Both the position numbers and the translations under genes were made by a program. Positions 34,903-43,054 of a stretch of DNA of 64,000 nt are shown here, piece by piece. The stretch spans positions 1-64,000 of the forward strand of contig NZ_FTNC01000016.1 of the NCBI RefSeq assembly GCF_900156285.1, in the 5' to 3' direction. Position 1 is the stretch's first letter; each line of letters begins with the position of its first letter. Origin of the DNA: Halanaerobium kushneri (GTDB taxonomy: Bacteria; Bacillota; Halanaerobiia; Halanaerobiales; Halanaerobiaceae). A model generated the notes under the pieces. The model ran no database searches. It was not told where the DNA came from and was given only the letters and a program-made list of their open reading frames with translations.

Positions 34903-35034
34903 ATGGCTAAAAAACAAAAATGTGAGGTTTATTCGCGAGTTGTTGGTTATCTTTCTCCTGTATCAGAATGGAATAAGGGTAAAAAAGAGGAATTTAAAGA
35001 TCGGAAGACTTTTAAGTACAGCGAAAGTAAATAA
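34903..35034 (+). CDS. Stand-alone glycyl-radical domain of class III RNR (NrdD C-terminal piece)
   Basis: 43 aa, start ATG behind GGAGG (34890-34894). The protein contains CEVYSRVVGYLSPV with the radical glycine at G15 in RVVGY, then EWNKGKKEEFKDRK. This is exactly the sequence that ends normal NrdD proteins after their CxxC zinc site. The main NrdD polypeptide here stops before it. The two genes are separated by nrdG, so the active enzyme should assemble from two chains, comparable to the YfiD/GrcA spare part of pyruvate formate-lyase. A terminator follows. Whether this arrangement has been described I cannot tell. Confidence 0.9.
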   Translation: MAKKQKCEVYSRVVGYLSPVSEWNKGKKEEFKDRKTFKYSESK

Positions 35035-35083
35035 TCCGGTTTAGCTGTTGATAAAAAGAAAATATAATTATGAAACATAATTT

Positions 35084-35116
35084 AAGGACTATCATAGTGA
35101 TAGTCCTTTTATTTTT
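35084..35116 (+). terminator. Terminator of the nrdDG operon
   Basis: AAGGACTATCA (35084-35094) pairs perfectly with TGATAGTCCTT (35098-35108), followed by TTATTTTT. Strong Rho-independent terminator, ending the operon after the small glycyl-radical gene. Confidence 0.88.
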
Positions 35117-35229
35117 GGTCTTATTTGCAGGAATTTACATATTTAGCGAGAAAAGAACTAAGTGGAAGTAATTTTTGTAATAATAGGACAACTTAGAGGT
35201 CTTTAGTTTTTAGTGGAAGGGTGTAGAGA

Positions 35230-37764
35230 TTGCAGGTAGAGAGAAAAAAATGTCAGGATGCCGAAGAATTAATAGAATTTTTTAAATCACTGAAGGATTC
35301 GCCGGCTCAGATAATTCAACTTTTTTCATCCAGATCTGAGAAAATTAATAAAAAAATAATAACTGCTTTTAATCGCTATTTACCTCTTTCCACTTTAATG
35401 GGGGTAACTGCAGAAGAGGTGATCTCTGAAAATCAGGTGCAGTTAAATTATTTGACTGCTGTGGCACTGCGTTTTGAAAAAAGCAGTTTTAGGTTGTTAA
35501 GAACAGAATCAGACAGTGTAGAAAATGCCAGAAAAATTATGAAGTCAATTGAGGCTGATACTAAAGCAATAATAATTTTCTCTGATGACCAGTTTAATAA
35601 TGGTGATCAGCTTGTAAAAGAGTTGAATAAATGCAGTTCGGAGCTTATAATTGCCGGCGGACAGGCTGCACCAGGTTTTGAAAATGAGTCGGGTTATGTT
35701 TTTGACAGATCTGGGATAATTAAAAAGGGAAGCCTGGCTCTTATTCTTAATGGAAGTCAGCTGAAGGCAAAGTGGAATTACAGTATGGGCTGGGATAGTA
35801 TCAGTCGAGAAATGGAAATTACAAGAGCAGAAGACCAGGTGGTTTATGAGCTTGATGGTAGAAATATCTTTCAAGTTTATTCTGAATTTCTGGGTGAGGA
35901 TATAAAAAGCAAACTACCTTCTATAGCTGTTACAAAATTTCCCCTGGTATTTAACCGTGGTTTTAAAAATGCTCGTTCTGCAATTGAAGTAGTAGGGGAT
36001 GGCATTAGATTTTCAGGAGAACTAAAAGTTGGAGATCGAGTTAAGATTTCATATGGTAGTTTAAATAAAATTTTAGCAAATTCAATGCGGCTGCAGAAAA
36101 ATCTAGATTTTCATCCGGAGTTTTCCTTTATTTATTCCTGTTCTGGAAGAAGTCAGTATTTAAAATCTCTTAACTCAAATTTGAGTGAGGAAATTAAGGT
36201 TGTTCCATCTCCTAAAGCGGGATTTAGTACCAAGGGAGAATATGGAATAATAGATAATAGCTATGAATTCTTAAATATTACGACCACTGTGCTTTACTTA
36301 AGTGAAAAAAAGGAAGTTGTACATAAAAAAATTGAATTTGATACCGAAAAACCAACTGTGAAAACAGAACATTTATTTCATCTTTCCAAGAAAGTAGTTT
36401 CTGAACTGGAAATGATTAATGATAAAATGCGAAAAGCCAATCAGGCTACTGGAAACCATAAGGTAGAAGAGACAGCTGCCAGTCTCTTTAAAATGATTTT
36501 TGAGGAGCGCAATTATACGGGCGGCATAGTTATAAAAGAAGCAGAAAATTTGACCAAAATTTATCTTGATGAGAGCCTGGGAGCTGCTGCTTATGATATT
36601 TTTAAAAGTTTTTGGCAGCAGAGACCAGAGAAAATAAGTCGAAAAGAGAATATTTTGGGATTTGAAAATGCTTTTTTAATCCCTCTAACTAAAGAAGTTG
36701 AAGCGCTGATGATTATTTTAAGTAATGAAGTTGACCTGTATGATATCAAAAAAAATCATCTTTTTATTGAACAGATTCCAAATTATTTAAAAAAGGCAAT
36801 TTTATATGAGAGTCTGGAAAGAAACCTGGCCAGTCTTTCAACACTGGAACAAACGTCTGATTTTTTATACTCAACACTGGATTTAGATTTGCTCTACGAA
36901 AGAATTCTGGACATAATCGTTGGAACTATGGGAATGTCTGCTGCAGTCATTTTCAAAAAAGACGAAAACAAATTAAAGATGATGAAAAATATAAATGTAA
37001 GAGAAAACAGTGAATTATATTTTTATTTGAAAGGTCATTATAGAGATATTGCAGCCTCTGATCAGATTCTGATAGAAAATGAAGTTGATCTTTTTGAAAA
37101 TATCGAAACATTAGTTGCGATTCCAATAAATTTAAATGATTATCAGGGTATTTTATATGCAATGCAGTCTAAATATCAGCAGTTAATAAATGAAAATCAG
37201 AAAAAGTTTATCAGAACTCTGGCCAATCAAATCAGAGTCAGTATTCGCAACGCCTTAAACCATCATAAAGTAAAAAGACTGTCCGTTACTGATGGGCTGA
37301 CAAACCTCTATAATCATTCTTATTTTCATAAGCAGCTGCAGCAGAAAGAGGGAGAAAAATTTTCTGTGGCAATTATGGATATTGATAATTTTAAGGATTT
37401 TAATGATCAATATGGACATCAGGCTGGAGATCAGGTACTGCGAAAATTATCTGAAGTTTTAAAATCTGAAATTAGGGAAGATGACATTGTTGCGCGTTAT
37501 GGTGGAGAAGAATTTGTAATCTACTTTAATCTGGTTGATCAAAATACCCTCTCAAGAGTAATTAATCGGCTAATGCAAAAAATAAGGAAACTTGAAGTTA
37601 ACTTTGATGGTGAGATACTTAAAATTACAGTTTCAATTGGGGTTGCTGTTAATTGTGACGGCAAATATTCTCCCGAAAAATTAATCAAGCAGGCAGATAC
37701 AGCTCTTTATATTGCTAAGGGTGCAGGTAGAGATATGGTCAAGTTTTATAGAAATCTTGCATAA
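35230..37764 (+). CDS. FIST-GAF-GGDEF diguanylate cyclase
   Basis: 844 aa soluble sensor. FIST N and C domains cover about residues 20-375 (LMGVTAEEVISENQ; AGGQAAPGFENESGYVF; SCSGRSQYL), thought to bind small ligands such as amino acids. A linker and GAF-type domain follow (about 535-685; LDLLYERILDIIVGTMGMSAAVIFKK). The C-terminal GGDEF domain has YGGEEFVIYF (G758-F762) and an I-site REDD (R749-D752), so it should make c-di-GMP under product inhibition. TTG start behind GGAAGGG. No chemotaxis gene is adjacent. Confidence 0.9.
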   Translation: MQVERKKCQDAEELIEFFKSLKDSPAQIIQLFSSRSEKINKKIITAFNRYLPLSTLMGVTAEEVISENQVQLNYLTAVALRFEKSSFRLLRTESDSVENARKIMKSIEADTKAIIIFSDDQFNNGDQLVKELNKCSSELIIAGGQAAPGFENESGYVFDRSGIIKKGSLALILNGSQLKAKWNYSMGWDSISREMEITRAEDQVVYELDGRNIFQVYSEFLGEDIKSKLPSIAVTKFPLVFNRGFKNARSAIEVVGDGIRFSGELKVGDRVKISYGSLNKILANSMRLQKNLDFHPEFSFIYSCSGRSQYLKSLNSNLSEEIKVVPSPKAGFSTKGEYGIIDNSYEFLNITTTVLYLSEKKEVVHKKIEFDTEKPTVKTEHLFHLSKKVVSELEMINDKMRKANQATGNHKVEETAASLFKMIFEERNYTGGIVIKEAENLTKIYLDESLGAAAYDIFKSFWQQRPEKISRKENILGFENAFLIPLTKEVEALMIILSNEVDLYDIKKNHLFIEQIPNYLKKAILYESLERNLASLSTLEQTSDFLYSTLDLDLLYERILDIIVGTMGMSAAVIFKKDENKLKMMKNINVRENSELYFYLKGHYRDIAASDQILIENEVDLFENIETLVAIPINLNDYQGILYAMQSKYQQLINENQKKFIRTLANQIRVSIRNALNHHKVKRLSVTDGLTNLYNHSYFHKQLQQKEGEKFSVAIMDIDNFKDFNDQYGHQAGDQVLRKLSEVLKSEIREDDIVARYGGEEFVIYFNLVDQNTLSRVINRLMQKIRKLEVNFDGEILKITVSIGVAVNCDGKYSPEKLIKQADTALYIAKGAGRDMVKFYRNLA

Positions 37765-37805
37765 ATCAGCTGACAATTTGTTGAGAAACTGGCAGTAATA
37801 AACCC

Positions 37806-37834
37806 TTGAAATGGATTTTTTCTTATGCTATAAT
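37806..37834 (+). promoter_or_regulatory. Promoter of the cold-shock gene
   Basis: TTGAAA (37806-37811), 17-bp spacer, TATAAT (37829-37834). A ~65-nt leader follows, ending in the strong ribosome site AGGGGGA. Confidence 0.75.
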
Positions 37835-37906
37835 AGTCATCGATGGGTGAAGTTTTAACTGAACGAACCCCAAATATAGAATTATTCCTAGGGGGAATGA
37901 ATTAAT

Positions 37907-38110
37907 ATGATTTACACAGGTAAAGTAAAATGGTTTGACGCGAAAAAAGGTTATGGTTTTATTGAAAGAGAAGATGGCGACGATGTATTTGTACACTTCT
38001 CAGCTATTCAGGACGAAGGTTTCAAGACACTTGAAGACGAACAAGAAGTAGAATTCGAAATCGTTGAAGGCGACCGCGGTCCACAAGCTGAAAACGTTGT
38101 TAAGTTATAG
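37907..38110 (+). CDS. Cold-shock family protein (CspA-like)
   Basis: 67-aa single OB-fold nucleic-acid chaperone. RNP1 (KGYGFIER) and RNP2 (DVFVHFSAI) are intact. Codon use shifts to GAC, TTC, AAC and ATC compared with neighbouring genes, a sign of high expression. Monocistronic, with its own promoter and a strong GC-rich terminator. Confidence 0.96.
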   Translation: MIYTGKVKWFDAKKGYGFIEREDGDDVFVHFSAIQDEGFKTLEDEQEVEFEIVEGDRGPQAENVVKL

Positions 38111-38141
38111 AGTTTAAAACTGTATAAACTGCAACAACTTA

Positions 38142-38172
38142 CCCCGTCCAGGGATCTGGGCGGGGTTTTAAT
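38142..38172 (+). terminator. Terminator of the cold-shock gene
   Basis: ACCCCGTCC (38142-38150) pairs with GGGCGGGGT (38159-38167, one G-U pair) and is followed by TTT. Strong terminator. Confidence 0.88.
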
Positions 38173-38388
38173 AGTTTACAGGTGTACAGGCGCCGTGTAC
38201 CACCCGAATTATGTAGAAAAAAGTCTAAATGTTTATAGCGGATAAAAATTTTCTCCGGCAAATAGAATTTAATGTAAATAAGATTAAATTTATGATAAGA
38301 TAATGAATAAGAAGAATTTTTTAGCTTAAATTTTTAGATAATTCAAACAAAAAGTGAAGCGAATTTTTTATTCCTGGGAGGTTTTATT

Positions 38389-39819
38389 GTGGAGAACCCT
38401 GTTATTTTACAGACTTTTTACTGGGAGATGAATACAGGTCAATATGCAGAAGAATATCCAGAAGAGGCGAATTTATGGCAGCTTTTATCTGAAAAAGCAG
38501 CTGAGATTGCAGAAGTAGGTTTTAACTTTCTCTGGCTTCCCCCGGCAAATAAAGGAGCTGCTGGAGTTGAAGATGTGGGATATGGAACCTATGATCTTTG
38601 GGATCTGGGGGAATTTAAACAGAAAGGGACAAAAAGAACTAAATATGGAACTAAAAAACAGTTAGAAAAAGCAGTAAAAAAACTGCATCAGAATAATTTA
38701 AAACTTCTTTATGATGCTGTATTAAACCATCGTTTAGGAGCAGATGCTAAGGAAGAAGTTAAACTTAAAGATGACAGTAAGGCAGAAGTCTGGACAGTTT
38801 TTAATTTTAAAGGTAGAGAAAATAAATACAGCGATATGAAACTGGACTGGCGTGTTTTTGATGGTGTAGACTGGGATGAGAGAACTCAGCGTGCAGGAGA
38901 ATTTCTCTTTAAATCTAAAGAATGGGATGACTCTTACGAAGAAGATTATTTGATGGGGGCGGACATAGATTATGAAAATCCGGAGATTAAAGAAGATGTA
39001 ATTAACTGGGGTAAATGGATAGTAAATGAGATTAATTTTGATGGTTTTCGTTTTGATGCAAGCAAACATGTGGATAATGGGATGATCCATGATTTTATTG
39101 AAGAAGTTAACTTGAGCACAGAAAAAAACCTTTTTTTTATTGGTGAAGCCTGGGTTAATAATGCTGAAACTCTTGCAGATTATCTAAATACTGTTGGGCA
39201 GGAAAAATTACATGTTTTTGATTTTCCTCTGCGAGAAAGTTTTGTGGAACTGATGCAGGGCAATCTCGATATGCGCTGGCTAGGAGAAAAAGGACTGGTC
39301 AATCAGGATGATTTTAGAGATAGGGCGATCACTTTTGTTGAAAATCATGATACTGAACGTGATGGGACAAATGAATATGGGACTGAAGCAATTGTCCAGA
39401 GAAAAATGCAGGCATATTGTTATATTTTAATGCGAAGAGATGGAGTGCCGACAGTTTTCTGGAAAGATTATCACAGTCATGGACTAAAAGAAAGACTGGA
39501 CAAACTGATTGCTGCCCGGAAAAAATTTGCTTATGGAGATGCTTACGAAAGTGAATCTAATGATAAAAACACCTATTCATATATTCGAACTGGAGATGAT
39601 GAGCATCCCGGCAGTGGAATGGTCATGATGATTACTCAGCATGAAAATGAAGAAATTATAGAAAAAACTGTTAATACCGGGCGGGCAGAAACAGTTTATT
39701 ATGATTATACAGGTCATATAGAAGCAGAAGTCGAAACTGATGAAGATGCTAATGGACTTTTTAAAGTTAAGGGTAATGCTGAGGAAGGTTATTCTGTCTG
39801 GGTTCCGGTGGAATCATAA
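38389..39819 (+). CDS. Cytoplasmic alpha-amylase, GH13 family
   Basis: 476 aa with no signal peptide, so intracellular; hydrolyses alpha-1,4-glucans such as stored glycogen or maltodextrins. Conserved GH13 regions: YDAVLNHRLG (region I), FDGFRFDASKHV with nucleophile D223, FFIGEAW with acid/base E253, and FVENHDTE with D321. The opening VILQTFYWEMNTGQ and WLPPANKG are typical of the GH13_5 cytosolic subfamily. GTG start behind GGGAGG. Followed 2 bp later by the MocA-like gene, although a functional link is doubtful. Confidence 0.92.
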   Translation: MENPVILQTFYWEMNTGQYAEEYPEEANLWQLLSEKAAEIAEVGFNFLWLPPANKGAAGVEDVGYGTYDLWDLGEFKQKGTKRTKYGTKKQLEKAVKKLHQNNLKLLYDAVLNHRLGADAKEEVKLKDDSKAEVWTVFNFKGRENKYSDMKLDWRVFDGVDWDERTQRAGEFLFKSKEWDDSYEEDYLMGADIDYENPEIKEDVINWGKWIVNEINFDGFRFDASKHVDNGMIHDFIEEVNLSTEKNLFFIGEAWVNNAETLADYLNTVGQEKLHVFDFPLRESFVELMQGNLDMRWLGEKGLVNQDDFRDRAITFVENHDTERDGTNEYGTEAIVQRKMQAYCYILMRRDGVPTVFWKDYHSHGLKERLDKLIAARKKFAYGDAYESESNDKNTYSYIRTGDDEHPGSGMVMMITQHENEEIIEKTVNTGRAETVYYDYTGHIEAEVETDEDANGLFKVKGNAEEGYSVWVPVES

Positions 39820-39821
39820 TT

Positions 39822-40454
39822 ATGCTAACAGCAGTAATTCTGGCGGCCGGAGAAGCCAGTAGGATGGGAGAATTAAAGCAGCTTCTGGAATGGGAGAATA
39901 AGAATACTATTCTGGGAAAAACAGTTGACAATCTGCTGGCAGCAGAAATTGTGGATGAAGAGCTACAAATTGTTGTTGGTGCTCAAAAGTTGAGAGTGGT
40001 AAATTATCTGCAGAAAAAGTACAGATCTGAGTTAAACAGTGGAATTATTAGAATTATAGAAAATGATAATTATCAAAAAGGAATGATGTCTTCAGTTAAA
40101 AAATCTCTTAATAATCTTTTGGAGAGCAATCAGCATTTGCTTTTTACACTGGCAGACAAACCTTTTATTGGACCAGATATATACAGGGAGTTTTATCAGA
40201 AGTACCTTGAGCTTAAAGTAGATATATTTGTACCAGAATATCGGGGTCAAAAAGGACATCCTGTTATAATTAAAAACAGCTTAAAAAATATAGCTTTAAA
40301 ATTGGAAGGAGAAGGTGGACTGCGTAATCTTTTTGCTGTGGTGCCTGACAGGATTCATTATTATTTATCTGATTATCAGGAGATTACAATTGATATAGAT
40401 CTCAAACAAGACTACTGGAAGTACAGAAATAATGATCATAAATTTACAGATTAA
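39822..40454 (+). CDS. MocA/MobA-like molybdenum cofactor nucleotidyltransferase
   Basis: NTP-transferase fold with the signature VILAAGEASRMGELKQLLEW (residues 5-24), then LFTLADKPFIGPD near residue 107 and GQKGHPVII near 146. This pattern is that of molybdopterin cytidylyltransferase MocA/YgfJ-type proteins, which attach a nucleotide to Moco for hydroxylases. It is followed by a ModE-type regulator, a Mo-type importer and XdhC genes, supporting a role in Mo-hydroxylase maturation. CTP versus GTP specificity is not decided. Confidence 0.82.
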   Translation: MLTAVILAAGEASRMGELKQLLEWENKNTILGKTVDNLLAAEIVDEELQIVVGAQKLRVVNYLQKKYRSELNSGIIRIIENDNYQKGMMSSVKKSLNNLLESNQHLLFTLADKPFIGPDIYREFYQKYLELKVDIFVPEYRGQKGHPVIIKNSLKNIALKLEGEGGLRNLFAVVPDRIHYYLSDYQEITIDIDLKQDYWKYRNNDHKFTD

Positions 40455-40500
40455 TAGAAGCAATTTAAATTTAATTTTATTGTAGAGAAAGGAGAAAAAA

Positions 40501-40851
40501 ATGCGTTTAAATTATAAATTGTGGCTGGAAGAAGATGAGCGGCTTTTTGGTGATGGCCCCTGTCAGATTCTCGAACTGGTTGATCAGCTGGGCTCATTAC
40601 GTCAGGCAGCTGCTGAAATCAATATGTCGTACAGTCAGGCCTGGAAATTAATAAAAAAACTCGAAAAAAGGCTGGGTTTTAAACTGCTTAATAAAAAAGT
40701 TGGTGGCAGCAGTGGTGGTGGGTCTGAGTTGACAGAAAAAGGAAGAATTTTAACTGAAAATTTTTCTGAGTTTAGAAAAGAAGCAGCAGGCTGTCTTTCC
40801 GGACTGGAAAAAAAGTATTTTAATCAGGAATTTAAAGATAAATTAAAATAA
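40501..40851 (+). CDS. ModE-type winged-helix regulator (no TOBE domain)
   Basis: 116 aa with the LysR-like N-terminal helix-turn-helix of ModE: GSLRQAAAEINMSYSQAWKLIKKLEKRLGF, followed by the wing GGSSGGGSELTEKG. The C-terminal molybdate-binding TOBE pair of E. coli ModE is absent, so metal sensing is either lost or handled otherwise. ATG behind AAAGGAG. A ModE-like operator lies 106 bp downstream, before the importer operon. Confidence 0.85.
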   Translation: MRLNYKLWLEEDERLFGDGPCQILELVDQLGSLRQAAAEINMSYSQAWKLIKKLEKRLGFKLLNKKVGGSSGGGSELTEKGRILTENFSEFRKEAAGCLSGLEKKYFNQEFKDKLK

Positions 40852-40945
40852 TAATAATTTTTTAGAATCATTGTAACTGGCAGATTGCTGACAAGCTGAC
40901 AAATAGTCTTTTAGAATACTGTCTGAATTAATTGAATTTTTATGT

Positions 40946-40980
40946 TATAATATAATCGTTATATGAGGTCGCACATAACG
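40946..40980 (+). promoter_or_regulatory. Promoter -10 and ModE-like operator of the Mo importer
   Basis: Overlapping -10 hexamers TATAAT (40946-40951 and 40951-40956) run directly into the inverted repeat CGTTATAT-N8-ACATAACG (40957-40980). The arms and 8-bp spacing match the E. coli modA ModE site as I remember it. A repressor bound here would cover the transcription start. The -35 region is weak. Confidence 0.75.
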
Positions 40981-40996
40981 AAAGGAGAGTGGTTTG

Positions 40997-42028
40997 ATGT
41001 TAAAAAAAGAAAATTTAAAAGTTAGCTGGAAAAGAAATTTGTTAATTTTTAGTTTAAGCATAATGATTATCTTAAGTCTGGTCTTTAGGGTAGGAGCTGC
41101 TCGCAATTTTACTGATATGGTGGGCAGACAAATAACTGTTCCCGCCAGGATTAACAGGGTTGTAACTACATATAAATCTGCCACTCAGTTTGTGCTGGCA
41201 CTGGATGCAGGAGAAAAATTGGTCGGAGTTTCGGCTAAAACAGATAAGCAGCCTCTGTTTATTAAACTTCAGCCGGAACTGGCAGAGCTGCCACAGGTTG
41301 GTTCAAAAAGAAATGGAATTAACCTGGAGACTACCCTGAGTCTGGATCCGGATCTAGTTATTTTATATCCTCATCGCGATGCACTGGAAACAGCTGCTAA
41401 ACTTGAAAGACAGGGAGTAACAGCAATGATTATTAATCCGGAGAGTCTGCAGCTGATTAAAGAAACTACTGAACTTTTAGGAAAAGTGTTAGATAGAGAA
41501 AAACAGGCAGCAAAAGTTCTGTCTGCCTATAATAGGATTGCTAGTTTAACAGCAGAAACAGCCAATTTACCAGAGGCGAGAAAGAAAAAGATATATTTTG
41601 CCAATTCAGAGTTTACCGATTCTGTTGGAGCAGAAATGATGCAGACTGCTATGATAGAAAATGCTGGCGGTATAAATCCGGCAGCTGAACTGAAATCTGG
41701 TTTTATTACAGTGTCAGCAGAAAAAATTTTAGAATGGGATCCTGAGGTTGTAATTGTGTCTCAATATTTTAATGGTAAGTTAAATAAATTGTCTCAGGAG
41801 AAGAAGTATCAGAATGTCAGTGCCTTTAAAAATAATAAATTATATCGAATTCCATCTCAGTTAGAGCCCTGGGATTTCCCTTCTCCTTCTAGTTTTATTG
41901 CTCAACTCTGGCTGGCCCAAAAAAATTATCCGCTGGAATATAAAGATTTAAATTTCCAGAAGGAGCTTAATGATTTTTATCAGGATTTATATGGGAAAAC
42001 ATTTACCGAATTGGGAGGAGAGTTTTAG
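40997..42028 (+). CDS. Type II ABC importer substrate-binding protein (likely molybdate/tungstate)
   Basis: Periplasmic binding protein of the BtuF/FepB/MolA class. The N-terminal signal segment (LLIFSLSIMIILSLVFRVGAA) has no lipobox Cys. The mature part opens FTDMVGRQITVP, followed by lobes typical of peripla_BP_2 (LSLDPDLVILYP; WDPEVVIVS). The family also binds siderophores and B12. Molybdate or tungstate is inferred from the ModE-like operator, ModE gene and XdhC genes around it. ATG at 40997 behind GGAG; a TTG lies directly before it. Confidence 0.85.
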   Translation: MLKKENLKVSWKRNLLIFSLSIMIILSLVFRVGAARNFTDMVGRQITVPARINRVVTTYKSATQFVLALDAGEKLVGVSAKTDKQPLFIKLQPELAELPQVGSKRNGINLETTLSLDPDLVILYPHRDALETAAKLERQGVTAMIINPESLQLIKETTELLGKVLDREKQAAKVLSAYNRIASLTAETANLPEARKKKIYFANSEFTDSVGAEMMQTAMIENAGGINPAAELKSGFITVSAEKILEWDPEVVIVSQYFNGKLNKLSQEKKYQNVSAFKNNKLYRIPSQLEPWDFPSPSSFIAQLWLAQKNYPLEYKDLNFQKELNDFYQDLYGKTFTELGGEF

Positions 42029-43054
42029 TTGACTGGTAAAATAACTGCTGCTCAAAAATTATTAATTATGGGACTGTTTTTGATAATATTTGTGGGTGCT
42101 TCTCTATTGATTGGTAATTATAATCTCAGTTTAACTAAACTGATTGCTATTGGTAGAGATTTATTGGGAGCAGATTTTAGACTTCTGTTTAATAATCCTG
42201 ACTGGTCTGTTCTTTATTATATCCGTTTGCCCAGAATTTTAACAGTGGTACTTGTAGGAGCAGCTCTTTCAGTTAGTGGAGCTGCCTATCAGAATATCTT
42301 TCGTAATCCACTTGTATCACCTGATATATTAGGAGTTTCGGCTGGGGCAGGTCTGGGAGTAGCTCTGGGTCTTCTTTACAGTAGTGGTTCAATTTTTTAT
42401 GTTTATTTAATAGCTTTTATTACCGGTATAGCAGCAGTCGGCCTAACTTACTGGTTAAGCCGACTTGCTGGTGGTGAGAATACAATGTTTATGGTTCTTG
42501 CTGGAATAGTTGTTTCTTCTCTGGCCAATGCTCTAATCTCTCTGTTAAAGTACCTGGCAGATCCTATGCAGAATCTACCAGGAATAGTGTTTTATTTAAT
42601 GGGAGGTTTTGCTCGCAGTGGCTGGCAGGAATTTTATCTCTTATTGCCGGTGGTTATTATATCGCTGACAGTAATTTTATTTTTACGCTGGCAGATCAAT
42701 ATTTTTTCTTTAGGAGAAAAAGAAGCAGCAGCTCTCGGAGTCAATACAGATAAAATTAGGTTAATTGTAATTGTTTTTTCAACAATTATGGTGGCAGCAG
42801 CTACTGCTGCTGCAGGCCAGGTTAGCTGGATAGGCCTAGTTATTCCTCATATAGCAAGATTTATGGTGGGCAGCAAATATAAATATTATTTGCCTGCTTC
42901 AGCACTTATGGGAAGTTTAAGCCTTCTTTTAATGGATAATCTGGCTAGAACCGTAAGCGGGGCAGAAATTCCGATTAGTATTATTACTGCTTTAATAGGA
43001 GCTCCATTTTTTGCCTATTTACTGATTACAAAAAAAGAGAGCGGGTGGAGGTAA
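42029..43054 (+). CDS. Type II ABC importer permease (FecCD/BtuC/MolB family)
   Basis: 341 aa with about ten hydrophobic helices. FecCD signatures include YYIRLPRILTVVLVGAALSVSGAAYQ (first part), FRNPLVSPDILGVSAGAGLG, and SWIGLVIPHIARFMVG late in the protein. TTG start after GGGAGGAG, immediately after the binding-protein stop. The stop TAA overlaps the ATPase ATG. Confidence 0.92.
   Translation: MTGKITAAQKLLIMGLFLIIFVGASLLIGNYNLSLTKLIAIGRDLLGADFRLLFNNPDWSVLYYIRLPRILTVVLVGAALSVSGAAYQNIFRNPLVSPDILGVSAGAGLGVALGLLYSSGSIFYVYLIAFITGIAAVGLTYWLSRLAGGENTMFMVLAGIVVSSLANALISLLKYLADPMQNLPGIVFYLMGGFARSGWQEFYLLLPVVIISLTVILFLRWQINIFSLGEKEAAALGVNTDKIRLIVIVFSTIMVAAATAAAGQVSWIGLVIPHIARFMVGSKYKYYLPASALMGSLSLLLMDNLARTVSGAEIPISIITALIGAPFFAYLLITKKESGWR

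Noticed and set aside
35070-35171. 33-codon hydrophobic ORF after the small glycyl-radical gene
   Set aside because: No ribosome site, and it runs straight through the nrdDG terminator hairpin; a small membrane peptide is not excluded but unsupported.
38179-38197. GTACA/TGTAC imperfect palindrome around GGCGCC after the cold-shock terminator
   Set aside because: Short stem, no nearby promoter or match to a known operator; could be chance.
38734-39090. 118-codon minus-strand ORF inside the amylase gene
   Set aside because: Antisense shadow of a well-conserved GH13 gene; no family resemblance.
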